From positions 1 to 55,481 of the forward strand of contig CAVCUL010000013.1 of the NCBI GenBank assembly GCA_963605415.1: a stretch of DNA of 55,481 bases, written 5' to 3'. This DNA is from CAG-217 sp963605415. Its GTDB lineage: Bacteria > Bacillota > Clostridia > Oscillospirales > Acutalibacteraceae. Below the pieces are notes generated by a model. That model ran no database searches and was not told where the DNA came from. It was given only the letters and a program-made list of their open reading frames with translations. This document shows positions 20,882 to 28,798 of the stretch, in pieces. The position numbers and the translations under genes were made by a program. Numbering within the stretch: position 1 is the first letter of the stretch; the number at the start of each line of letters is the position of its first letter.

Positions 20882-22225
20882 ATGGATTCCATTAAGGAAA
20901 TTTGGACCGCTGTACTGAACTATATGAAGCGCCAGGTCAGTGAAACCGCCTACAAGGTCTGGTTGGAGGAGCTGGTACTGCAGGATTTGGACGCCAGCCG
21001 CGCTGTGGTGGTTTGTGCCAATCAGATGAAATGCAATATTGTTACCGAGCAATACAAGGAGCCGTTGGAAACCGCATTTGAAGAGGTTATCGGTTTTCAT
21101 GTAACGGTAGAGATTATTGCCCGCAATACTACCCCTAAAGAAGAAATAAAGCCGGCAGATACGCATTTGCTGCCCACGGAACAACCGGGGGATATTCACA
21201 CCTTTGACACCTTTATTGAGGGCTACTCCAATAAATTTGCCTACCGTGCGGCCATGGCCGTAGCCAAAGACCCGGGCGGAGTCAGCAGCCAGACCAACTA
21301 CAATCCGCTGTTTATTTACGGTCCCTCCGGCTTGGGCAAAACCCACTTGCTTAATGCCATTTGGCACGAAATTCAGGACAATTTTCCGGAGAAACGCATT
21401 CTTTATGTAAAGGCGGAGAGCTTCGGCAATGAATTTGTGATTGCGCTGCAGCGGCACACCACAGACGATTTTCACGACAAGTACAGAAAAAATATTGATG
21501 TGCTGTTGGTGGATGATATTCAGTTTTTGGCCGGGAAAGAATCCATTACTGAGGAGTTCTTCCACACCTTCTCTGCACTAAAGGACGCAGGCAAGCAGGT
21601 AGTCATCACCTCTGACCGAGTACCTAAGGACATTCCCATGATTACCGACCGCTTAAAAACCCGATTTGAAAGCGGTCTGCTGGCAGACATTAACCCGCCG
21701 GAATTTGAAACCCGCTGCGCCGTGATTAAGCGCAAGGCAGAAATGCTGGACTTTGATATTCCCCAAGAAGTGGTAGAATACATCGCCAAAAATGTAAAGA
21801 ACAACATTCGCCACCTGGAAAGCGTAACAAAGAAATTGCAGGCTATGCAAAACCTGTTTAATCAAAAGCCCACCATTGCCGGGGCACAGACGGTAATTAA
21901 AGATATTATCGAGGACAGCCAGCCCCTGCCGGTTACCATTCAACGGGTGGTGGACGAAGTAAGCCGTGTTACCGGCATCTCTGAGGAGGAAATTTACAGT
22001 ACAAAGCAGCAAGCTGCCGTAACCCATGCCCGCAAGATTACCTTTTATGTGATTCGGGAAGTGACCGGTATGAGCTATGTGGCCATCGGCAAGGAGTTTA
22101 AAAAAGACCACTCCACCATTATGTACAATATAAACAGCATTGAAAAATCAATGAAAAAGGACGCGCGCCTGGCGCGTCAGGTAACGGATATTGTAAATAA
22201 CATTAACCAGAATAGGGACAATTAA
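20882..22225 (+). CDS. dnaA: Chromosomal replication initiator DnaA
   Basis: 447 aa, full length. Domain I (about 1-80, IWTAVLNYMKRQVSETAYKVW), a short linker with TFDTFIEGYSNKFAYRAAMA, the AAA+ domain III with Walker A GPSGLGKTH and Walker B VLLVDDIQFL, the initiator-specific region, and domain IV (about 355-447) with the DnaA signature GMSYVAIGKEFKKDHSTIMY that reads DnaA boxes. It opens the origin DNA. GAAGGAGAAG precedes the ATG. First gene of the origin cluster; the dnaA-dnaN gap behind it carries the unwinding site. Confidence 0.97.
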   Translation: MDSIKEIWTAVLNYMKRQVSETAYKVWLEELVLQDLDASRAVVVCANQMKCNIVTEQYKEPLETAFEEVIGFHVTVEIIARNTTPKEEIKPADTHLLPTEQPGDIHTFDTFIEGYSNKFAYRAAMAVAKDPGGVSSQTNYNPLFIYGPSGLGKTHLLNAIWHEIQDNFPEKRILYVKAESFGNEFVIALQRHTTDDFHDKYRKNIDVLLVDDIQFLAGKESITEEFFHTFSALKDAGKQVVITSDRVPKDIPMITDRLKTRFESGLLADINPPEFETRCAVIKRKAEMLDFDIPQEVVEYIAKNVKNNIRHLESVTKKLQAMQNLFNQKPTIAGAQTVIKDIIEDSQPLPVTIQRVVDEVSRVTGISEEEIYSTKQQAAVTHARKITFYVIREVTGMSYVAIGKEFKKDHSTIMYNINSIEKSMKKDARLARQVTDIVNNINQNRDN

Positions 22226-22478
22226 AAGAAAAATCACTGTCCTGATTACCTAAAATCTTTCACATTTTTTTCATTTTACACAAAGCATATTTTCACATCC
22301 CTTGTGAAAGATAAAATCTTTCCACATTTTCAACAAATTTTCAAAATCCGGGCGTGGAAGAAAAAAGCGCCGAAAATCCCACGGTTAACCGCAATTTGAC
22401 CGCTTTCCACACTTTCACCGCCCTATACTACTACTACTAAAACCCATACTGTAACAGGAGACGGAGGGAGCGAATTTT
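22226..22478 (+). other. oriC: DnaA boxes, GC cluster and DnaA-trio
   Basis: Repeated DnaA-box-like sites: TTTCACATT (22258-22266), TTTTCACAT (22290-22298), reverse TTGTGAAAG (22302-22310), TTTCCACAT (22319-22327), reverse GTGGAAG (22354-22360) and TTTCCACAC (22404-22412). The last is followed by a GC-rich ACCGCCC (22417-22423) and then CTACTACTACTA (22428-22439), which on the other strand is 3'-GAT repeated four times, i.e. a DnaA-trio. Box, GC cluster and trio in this order are the basal unwinding system described in Bacillus subtilis. Confidence 0.82.
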
Positions 22479-23591
22479 ATGAAATTCACCTGCAATGCCA
22501 GAGAACTGAATAACGCCTGCAATAATGTGATGCGCGCAGTCAGTACAAAAATGACCGTACCCACCATTGAGGGTATCTTAATGGAGTGCGGCAGCGATAC
22601 GCTGAGCTTGACCGGCTATGACTTTGAATTTGGTATCAATACTACGCTGCAGGCCAGCGTCACCGAGCCGGGCGCCATTGTGATCAACGCCAAGGTGCTT
22701 TGCAATATTATTAAAGAACTGACGGCGGAGACGGTGACCTTTGACATCAGCGGCACCTCTGTTTCTATCATCTGCGGCGCTGCCCAATATGCCATTACCG
22801 GCATTGACGCAGACGATTACCCGGAACTGCCCAGCGTCAGCGGCGGCTATCCCTTGTTCTTAAATCAAACCCTGCTGCAAAAGATGGTACAGCAGACTCT
22901 GTTTGCGGTGGCAGACAGTGAGGCTGCTAAACCGGTACACACCGGACTGAAATTTGAAATGAGTCTGAATCAACTGCGCCTGATCGGCGTAGACGGCTAC
23001 CGCCTGGCTATCCGCACAGAGACCGTAAAGTACGACGGCGAGGACATTAGCTTTATCGTGCCCAAAAAGACGGTGCGTGAGCTGATTAAGCTGCTGAACC
23101 CGGAAGAGGACGAAAATATTTCCGTTTCTGTGGGTAAGCGCCACATTGTGTTTGAAGTGGGGCAGTACAGCATTATTAGCCGTCTGCTGGAGGGCGAATT
23201 CTTAGATTATAATGCCGCCGTGCCCAAAAGCAGCAATACCACGGTGCTCATCAACACCGAGGACGCCATTCACTGCATTACCAGTACCATTCCGGTGATT
23301 GAAAATAACCAAAAAAATCCGATTCGCTGCCTGTTTGACGCAGACGAAATGCGGGTGTCCACCGTGTCCGGCCTGGGCCGGGTGGTGAACTACACCCACG
23401 CCAATGTAAGCGGCGATCGGGTGGAGATCGGCTTTAATTCCAAATATGTGCTGGACGCACTGAACGCCGCAGACACCGATCAGGTACGCATTGAGCTGTC
23501 CGGTCCGGTAAGCCCGGTAAAGGTACTGCCCATGACCGACGACAGCTTCCTATTTTTGGTGCTGCCCATGAGGCTAAAAAATGAAGCTTAA
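22479..23591 (+). CDS. dnaN: DNA polymerase III beta clamp
   Basis: 370 aa, three repeats of the sliding-clamp fold (about 1-120, 130-245, 250-370), normal length. It tethers polymerase III to DNA. Recognisable parts include the N-terminus MKFTCNARELNNACNNVMRA, TGLKFEM-x-LIGVDGYRLAIR in the middle and PMTDDSFLFLVLPMRL at the end (the usual P-M-R-L finish). GGAGACGGAGGGAG precedes the ATG. It overlaps the S4-domain gene by 11 bp. Confidence 0.96.
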   Translation: MKFTCNARELNNACNNVMRAVSTKMTVPTIEGILMECGSDTLSLTGYDFEFGINTTLQASVTEPGAIVINAKVLCNIIKELTAETVTFDISGTSVSIICGAAQYAITGIDADDYPELPSVSGGYPLFLNQTLLQKMVQQTLFAVADSEAAKPVHTGLKFEMSLNQLRLIGVDGYRLAIRTETVKYDGEDISFIVPKKTVRELIKLLNPEEDENISVSVGKRHIVFEVGQYSIISRLLEGEFLDYNAAVPKSSNTTVLINTEDAIHCITSTIPVIENNQKNPIRCLFDADEMRVSTVSGLGRVVNYTHANVSGDRVEIGFNSKYVLDALNAADTDQVRIELSGPVSPVKVLPMTDDSFLFLVLPMRLKNEA

Positions 23592-23823
23592 TGTCAATAT
23601 CAAACCCCACCGGCAAGAGACGGTGACCATCAGCACCCCCTTTATCCGGCTGGACGCCCTGCTAAAATTCAAAGGCGAGGCGGAGACCGGCGGCCAGGCC
23701 AAGCAAATGATTCAGGACGGACTGGTGAAAGTCAATAATGAGACCTGCACCGCCAGAGGCAAAAAAATCAAGCCCGGCGATGTGGTGGCCGTCCACGGCA
23801 CCGATTATACCGTACAGCAATGA
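23581..23823 (+). CDS. yaaA: S4-domain RNA-binding protein YaaA (RlbA-like)
   Basis: 80 aa. The S4 domain is clear: TPFIRLDALLKFKGEAETGG, QAKQMIQDGLVKVNNE, RGKKIKPGDVVAV. Proteins of this family sit between dnaN and recF in Firmicutes; the Bacillus protein is tied to ribosome assembly. It overlaps dnaN by 11 bp and recF by 4 bp, so the three are translated together. Confidence 0.93.
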   Translation: MKLNVNIKPHRQETVTISTPFIRLDALLKFKGEAETGGQAKQMIQDGLVKVNNETCTARGKKIKPGDVVAVHGTDYTVQQ

Positions 23824-24911
23824 AGATAGAACGCATGGGCATTGACGCCTACCGCAATCTGGAGCACCTGGTGCTGGATTTTGACGATGTAAATGTGATC
23901 TACGGCGAGAATGCCCAGGGTAAGACCAATTTGATTGAAGCGGTGTACTTGTTTACCGGCGCCAAGAGCTTTCGCGGCGCCCGGGACAGCGAGCTGGTAC
24001 AGTTCGACAAAGAACAGGCCCAGCTGCAGATTCACTTTGTCAGCGGCAACCGACCCCAAACGGCTGTGTTACAGATCAAAAAACGCCGCAGCGCCACCTT
24101 AAACGGCATTGCCAAGTCCTCTGCCGCTGCGCTGGGGGAGGAGATCAAGGCGGTGGTGTTCAGCCCCGCTCATTTGACCATGATCAAAGACGGCCCGGCA
24201 GAACGGCGCAAATTCTTAGATTTAGCTTTGTGTCAAATTCGTACCGGGTACAAAAAGTTGCTCAGTGACTACAACCGCAGTCTGGCCCAGCGGAATATGC
24301 TGCTGCGAGACATTGCGACAGGCAAAATAAGCGCCGACACCCTGTTTATTTGGGACGGCAACCTGGCCCGTGCCGGGGCAAAGATCATTTACCAGCGCCG
24401 TGCCTATGTGGCTGCGTTGGCGGAGCCCCTTTCCCGGATCCACAACGGCCTGTCCGGCGGGCGGGAACAGATCGGCGCCCGGCTGCAAGGGGCCTTTGAC
24501 TACGGCGACTTGGCTGTAGAAGAACTGGAACGGCGGCTGCTTTCATTACTGGAAAGTGCCCGCAGCGAGGATCTTTACCACCGGGCCACCACCGTAGGAC
24601 CCCACAGGGACGATCTGGACATTACCTTAAATGGTATCTCTGCCCGGAAGTACGGCAGCCAGGGTCAGCAGCGCAGCTGTGTGCTCTCTCTAAAGCTGGC
24701 GGAAGCGGAAATTCTGCAACAAAAAACAAATGAAGCCCCCATTGCCCTCCTGGACGATGTAATGAGCGAGCTGGACGAGGGGCGACAAGACTATATACTC
24801 AACCACATGAAAGGGATGCAGCTGTTTATCACCTGCTGCGACGCGGGCACCATCCTGCGCGGCACCCGGGGCAAGACCTTTCATATTGCAAACGGCAAGG
24901 TGGTGGACTGA
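23820..24911 (+). CDS. recF: DNA repair ATPase RecF
   Basis: 363 aa, SMC-like ABC ATPase that helps load RecA on gaps. Walker A is YGENAQGKTNLIEA near residue 31, the signature region is KYGSQGQQRSCVLSLKLAEA and Walker B is APIALLDDVMSELD. Length is normal. It follows yaaA with an ATGA overlap, and its stop overlaps the remB start (TGATG). Confidence 0.96.
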   Translation: MKIERMGIDAYRNLEHLVLDFDDVNVIYGENAQGKTNLIEAVYLFTGAKSFRGARDSELVQFDKEQAQLQIHFVSGNRPQTAVLQIKKRRSATLNGIAKSSAAALGEEIKAVVFSPAHLTMIKDGPAERRKFLDLALCQIRTGYKKLLSDYNRSLAQRNMLLRDIATGKISADTLFIWDGNLARAGAKIIYQRRAYVAALAEPLSRIHNGLSGGREQIGARLQGAFDYGDLAVEELERRLLSLLESARSEDLYHRATTVGPHRDDLDITLNGISARKYGSQGQQRSCVLSLKLAEAEILQQKTNEAPIALLDDVMSELDEGRQDYILNHMKGMQLFITCCDAGTILRGTRGKTFHIANGKVVD

Positions 24912-25144
24912 TGTTTCTGCACATCGGCGGCGACACGGTGGTGCGCACCGGCGACATTATCGGCATTTTTGATATGGACACCTCCACGGTGGGCAAGGCC
25001 ACCCGGGACTTTCTTGCCCGGGCAGAACGGCAAAAACGGGTACGGTATGTAAACTACGACCTGCCCAAAAGCTATGTGCTCACCAAAGAGACGGTGTATA
25101 TCAGTCCCCTGAATGTAAGCACCCTGATCAAACGATGGAAATGA
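24911..25144 (+). CDS. remB: RemB/DUF370 extracellular matrix regulator
   Basis: 77 aa of the DUF370 family. It lines up with Bacillus RemB (YaaB) in FLHIGGDTVVRTGDIIGIFD, LPKSYVLTKETVYISPLN and VSTLIKR. In Bacillus, Rem proteins affect biofilm-matrix expression; RemA binds DNA. Location between recF and gyrB is the conserved one. The ATG overlaps the recF stop by one base. Confidence 0.93.
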   Translation: MFLHIGGDTVVRTGDIIGIFDMDTSTVGKATRDFLARAERQKRVRYVNYDLPKSYVLTKETVYISPLNVSTLIKRWK

Positions 25145-25227
25145 CCCATTTTCGATAGAATACGGACACAGGCACCGCACTTGCCCACAGTGCGGAGGGC
25201 GCTTTTGTGGGCAGAAAGGCAGAAGTT

Positions 25228-27186
25228 ATGGCTGAAGAAGAAAAGACTGTTTTGGAAGAAGCGGATATGGACACCGTTGTAACGGAAGAATACTCCGCAA
25301 AAGATATTCAGGTGCTGGAGGGCTTAGAGGCCGTCCGCAAGCGCCCGGGTATGTATATCGGCTCCACCGGCCCCCGTGGTCTGCACCACCTGGTGTATGA
25401 GATCGTGGACAATTCCATTGACGAGGCGCTGGCCGGGGTGTGCACCCACATTGAGACGGAGATTTTGCCCGGCAATGTGATCAGCGTGCGGGATAACGGC
25501 CGTGGTATTCCCACCGGCATTAACGAAAAGACCGGTCTGCCTGCCGTAACGGTGGTGCTCACCGTGCTCCACGCCGGCGGTAAGTTCGGCGGCTCCGGCT
25601 ACAAGGTATCCGGCGGTCTGCACGGCGTAGGCTCCTCCGTAGTCAATGCCCTGTCTCAGTGGCTGGAGGTAGAGGTGACCCAGAACGGCCATGTGTACGC
25701 CCAGCGCTTTGAGCGGGGCAAGCCGGTGGACGACCTGCACATTATCGCCGACCGGGAGGGGCACGGCACTCTCATTCGTTTTCAGGCGGACCCGGAGATC
25801 TTCTCCGAGACCACCGAGTACGAGTACGATGTGCTGGCCCGCCGTCTGCGGGAGCAGGCGTTCCTGAACGCCGGGCTGTCCATTACTTTGACGGATAAGC
25901 GGGGCGAGGAGCCGGTAGGCGAGGAGTTCTGCTACGAGGGCGGTATTCGGGAGTTTGTAAAGTACATCAACACCACCCGGGGGCTGAACCCTATTCAGGA
26001 CGAAGTGATCCACATCTCCACCACCAAGGACGACCGCAGTGCGGAGGTGGCCCTGTGCTATACGGACAGCTATAACGAGACCCTGCTGTCCTTTGCCAAC
26101 AACATCAACACCATTGACGGCGGCACCCACGAGACCGGGTTTAAGACCGCCCTGACCCGGGTGTTCAACGACTACGGCAAAAAGTTTAATATTCTGAAAG
26201 AAAATGACAAGAAACTCTCCGGCGACGATGTGCGCGAGGGGCTTACCGCCGTCATTAGCGTAAAACTCACCGAGGCCCAGTTTGAGGGCCAGACCAAGGG
26301 CAAGCTGGGCAATACGGACATTACCGGCCTGGTCAGCTCCCTGGTGTATGACAAGCTGATGACCTACTTTGAGGAGAACCCGGCGGTGGCCAAGGCGCTG
26401 CTGTCCAAGTCCCTGGACGCTTCCCGCGCCAGAGAGGCGGCCCGCAAGGCCAGAGATAACGCCCGCAACAAGACCGGGCTGGAGAGCAGCAAGCTGCCGG
26501 GCAAGCTGGCGGACTGTTCCTCCAACGACCCCTCCCTGTGCGAAATTTACATCGTCGAGGGTGACTCCGCCGGCGGCTCTGCCAAGGACGGACGGGACCG
26601 TGCCCACCAGGCCATTCTGCCCCTTTGGGGTAAAATGCTGAATGTGGAGAAGGCACGGCTGGACAAGGTCTACGGCAACGAAAAGCTGATGCCCGTAGTG
26701 ACCGCACTGGGTACCGGCATCGGCGAGGACTTTGACATTACCAAGCTGCGCTACCACAAGATCGTCATTATGGCCGATGCGGATGTGGACGGCGCCCACA
26801 TTCGTACCCTGCTGCTGACCTTCTTCTTCCGCTATATGAAACCCCTGGTAGAGGGCGGATACATTTACCTGGCCCAGCCCCCGCTGTTTAAGGTACAAAA
26901 GGGCAAAAAGTTCAAATACGCCTTTAGCGACGAGGAGCGGGACCGGCTCATTGAAGAAATGGGCGGCCAGTGCGATATTCAACGGTACAAAGGTCTGGGT
27001 GAAATGGACCCGGAGCAGCTGTGGGAGACCACTATGGACCCGGAATTCCGCATTATGCTGCGGGTGACCGTAGAGGACGCCCAGCAGGCGGACGAAACAT
27101 TCTCCATTTTGATGGGGGATAATGTTGAACCCCGCCGTGAATTTATTGAAAAGAATGCCAAGTATGTTCAGAACTTGGACATCTGA
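25228..27186 (+). CDS. gyrB: DNA gyrase subunit B
   Basis: 652 aa from ATG 25228, which has AAAGG 8 bp upstream; a GTG at 25207 is in frame but lacks a site. ATPase half of gyrase: GHKL motifs (EIVDNSIDEALAG, DNGRGIPTG, GGLHGVGSSVVNALS), the transducer region, and the TOPRIM domain (EIYIVEGDSAGGSAKDGRD, IMADADVDGAHI). The C-terminus RYKGLGEMDPEQLWETTMDP is the usual gyrase end. The end of the gene is repeated 173 bp downstream (see the duplicated segment). Confidence 0.97.
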   Translation: MAEEEKTVLEEADMDTVVTEEYSAKDIQVLEGLEAVRKRPGMYIGSTGPRGLHHLVYEIVDNSIDEALAGVCTHIETEILPGNVISVRDNGRGIPTGINEKTGLPAVTVVLTVLHAGGKFGGSGYKVSGGLHGVGSSVVNALSQWLEVEVTQNGHVYAQRFERGKPVDDLHIIADREGHGTLIRFQADPEIFSETTEYEYDVLARRLREQAFLNAGLSITLTDKRGEEPVGEEFCYEGGIREFVKYINTTRGLNPIQDEVIHISTTKDDRSAEVALCYTDSYNETLLSFANNINTIDGGTHETGFKTALTRVFNDYGKKFNILKENDKKLSGDDVREGLTAVISVKLTEAQFEGQTKGKLGNTDITGLVSSLVYDKLMTYFEENPAVAKALLSKSLDASRAREAARKARDNARNKTGLESSKLPGKLADCSSNDPSLCEIYIVEGDSAGGSAKDGRDRAHQAILPLWGKMLNVEKARLDKVYGNEKLMPVVTALGTGIGEDFDITKLRYHKIVIMADADVDGAHIRTLLLTFFFRYMKPLVEGGYIYLAQPPLFKVQKGKKFKYAFSDEERDRLIEEMGGQCDIQRYKGLGEMDPEQLWETTMDPEFRIMLRVTVEDAQQADETFSILMGDNVEPRREFIEKNAKYVQNLDI

Positions 27187-27386
27187 TTGCAATTAACCGC
27201 CTATCCCGGCGGGGTTCAAACGACGCTCCGCAGGTTGGCGTAGCCGGCTGCGGGAGAACGCTCCGGTGGAGCGTTTGATAGCGGCGTGCACCAACTGTGT
27301 TGCGGCAAAAGCCCCCTAACGGATCAAAGGCGAAGTATATTCAAAATTTGGATATCTGATTGCAAGTAATCCCTACCCCGGCGGGA
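27157..27386 (+). repeat. Duplicated gyrB 3' end with hairpin repeat between
   Basis: The last codons of gyrB with its downstream flank (27157-27213) recur at 27330-27386: AAGTATGTTCAGAACTTGGA becomes AAGTATATTCAAAATTTGGA, both continuing ATCTGATTGCAA and CCCGGCGGG. The copy still spells KYIQNLDI-stop, with mostly silent changes. Between the copies lies a two-hairpin unit (CCGCAG...CTGCGG, then AACGCTCC-GGT-GGAGCGTT). Confidence 0.85.
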
Positions 27387-27729
27387 GCAAGCCCCCGCCC
27401 TACGAATATTTCATTTTTTCACGATCTTGTAGGGCTCGATGAGTGAATTGCGCGCAGCGCAAGAGACACGAGGCTCCAAATGCGTAGGCATTTGGGAGAA
27501 ACAGTCCGGGGGACTGTTTCGTAGCGAGTGCGTTATCGAGCCGCATAATCTCATCAGCGATGCTATGGCGGTGAAATCCCTCAGTCAGCTGCGCTGACAG
27601 CTCCCTTTACAAGGGAGCCTAAGAAGATGTAACCGATAAGCCTCCCTTGTAAAGGGAGGGGGACCGCCGTAGGCGGTGGAGGGATTATTGTAGACACCAA
27701 CCTCCTTCTCCCAAACAAAGGAGAACACC
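27387..27729. repeat. Palindromic and two-hairpin repeats between gyrB and gyrA
   Basis: Gene-free. A unit bounded by GGCTCGAT (27433-27440) and ATCGAGCC (27535-27542) contains hairpins CCAAATGC-GTA-GGCATTTGG (about 27475-27494) and GAAACAGTCC-GGG-GGACTGTTTC (27498-27520). It is followed by the common CAGTCAGCTGCGCTGACAG unit and two CTCCCTT-N4-AAGGGAG palindromes (about 27600-27660). Confidence 0.75.
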
Positions 27730-28242
27730 ATGACCACATTTGAATTCAAAATGACGCCACGGGCGTATTACGCCGGGTGGCGGGTGCTGCAACGGCGGCA
27801 GCTGCGGCTGCAATGGGTGTTTTGCGCCCTGTGTGCCCTGCTGGCAGCGGCGGGTATTTTGCTGTATTTTCTGCTGCAAGATGTGGCAGAGACGGCAATA
27901 CTCCCGCCACTCAGTGGCATTGTGGCAGCCATGGCTGTGCTGCTGCCCTGGGTGCGGCGCAGTTCCGTGCTGCGGGAGTTTAGCCAATCGCCGACCCTGA
28001 CCCAGCCTTTTACCCTCCGGCTGGAGGAGCAAGCACTGCAGGTGTGGGGCAAATTTGAGCAGTACACCCTGCCTTGGCAAGGGATTACCTACGCCAAGGA
28101 GACCAAGGACTATATCATTCTCATCGGGTGCTACCGGATGGGGCTGTTTGTAATCGAAAAAGCAGACTGCGCCCCGGCGGACCTGAACGCGCTGCTCAGC
28201 GCCCTGCACGAGAAGGCACCGGCCTTTGGAGGTGCAAAATGA
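27730..28242 (+). CDS. YcxB-like membrane protein 1
   Basis: 170 aa. Two membrane helices (about 28-50 and 57-77) follow a short N-terminal strand region; the C-terminal soluble part (about 90-165) contains FTLRLEEQALQVWGKFEQYT, LPWQGITYAKETKDYIILI and GLFVIEKADC, the pattern of YcxB-like C-terminal domains, which resemble PH-type membrane-associated folds. No function is known. It overlaps the next gene, a paralogue, by 4 bp; the pair lies between gyrB and gyrA. Confidence 0.75.
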   Translation: MTTFEFKMTPRAYYAGWRVLQRRQLRLQWVFCALCALLAAAGILLYFLLQDVAETAILPPLSGIVAAMAVLLPWVRRSSVLREFSQSPTLTQPFTLRLEEQALQVWGKFEQYTLPWQGITYAKETKDYIILIGCYRMGLFVIEKADCAPADLNALLSALHEKAPAFGGAK

Positions 28243-28763
28243 TCGAAGTGAACTACTGCTTAGACCCTATGGATTTTGCCGATATGGCAGCGCTGCGCCA
28301 GCGGCTGACCCGTATGACCCCCATTCTCTTTTTGGCGGATGTGGTCTTTGGCTGTATGGTGGTGGGCTTTAGCGCCCAGTCCCACCAGCCCAGTGTGGCG
28401 CTGGCGGCCTGTTTGCCCCTGCTGGCCATGGGCACGCTGCTGCTGTGCCGCGGCCCACTGTCCCGGCGGAAGTATGCCCGCCTGTGCAAAGCCCACCCGT
28501 CCCTGACCGCGCCGGTGCAAATGCGCATTACCGGCACGGAGGTGGAGTGGACTATGCCCGGTGAAAAGCCGGACCAGTGCGAAATTCACGCCGTGTACCC
28601 GATGGCGATGTTCGGCGCCGTATTTGAGACCGGGCGGCTGTTTGCCTTTGCCATTCCCGGCACCGTTACCCTGCTGCTGCCCAAGCGGGCGCTGCCGGAG
28701 AGCCAGCTGTCCCGACTGCGGGAAATGCTGCAAAACACCGCTTATTATAAATTGACCAAGTAA
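28239..28763 (+). CDS. YcxB-like membrane protein 2
   Basis: 174 aa from ATG 28239 (GGAGGT upstream, ATGA overlap with the first YcxB-like gene). Same architecture as its neighbour: N-terminal strand (EVNYCLDPMDF), two membrane helices (about 28-48 and 54-72) and a soluble domain with VQMRITGTEVEWTMPGEKPD, IHAVYPMAMFGAVFETGRLF and LLLPKRALPESQL. The pattern (strand, gate-like turn, 'LLLPKR' then a helix) is that of YcxB-like proteins. The two look like an old tandem duplication. gyrA starts 35 bp later and may be cotranscribed. Confidence 0.72.
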   Translation: MIEVNYCLDPMDFADMAALRQRLTRMTPILFLADVVFGCMVVGFSAQSHQPSVALAACLPLLAMGTLLLCRGPLSRRKYARLCKAHPSLTAPVQMRITGTEVEWTMPGEKPDQCEIHAVYPMAMFGAVFETGRLFAFAIPGTVTLLLPKRALPESQLSRLREMLQNTAYYKLTK

Positions 28764-28798
28764 AACCTGCCGGGCTGCGGCCCGTATATAGGAGATGA

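Noticed and set aside
25324..27192. 622-aa leftward frame
   Set aside because: Antisense to gyrB; His/Gln/Gly-rich shadow with no family resemblance.
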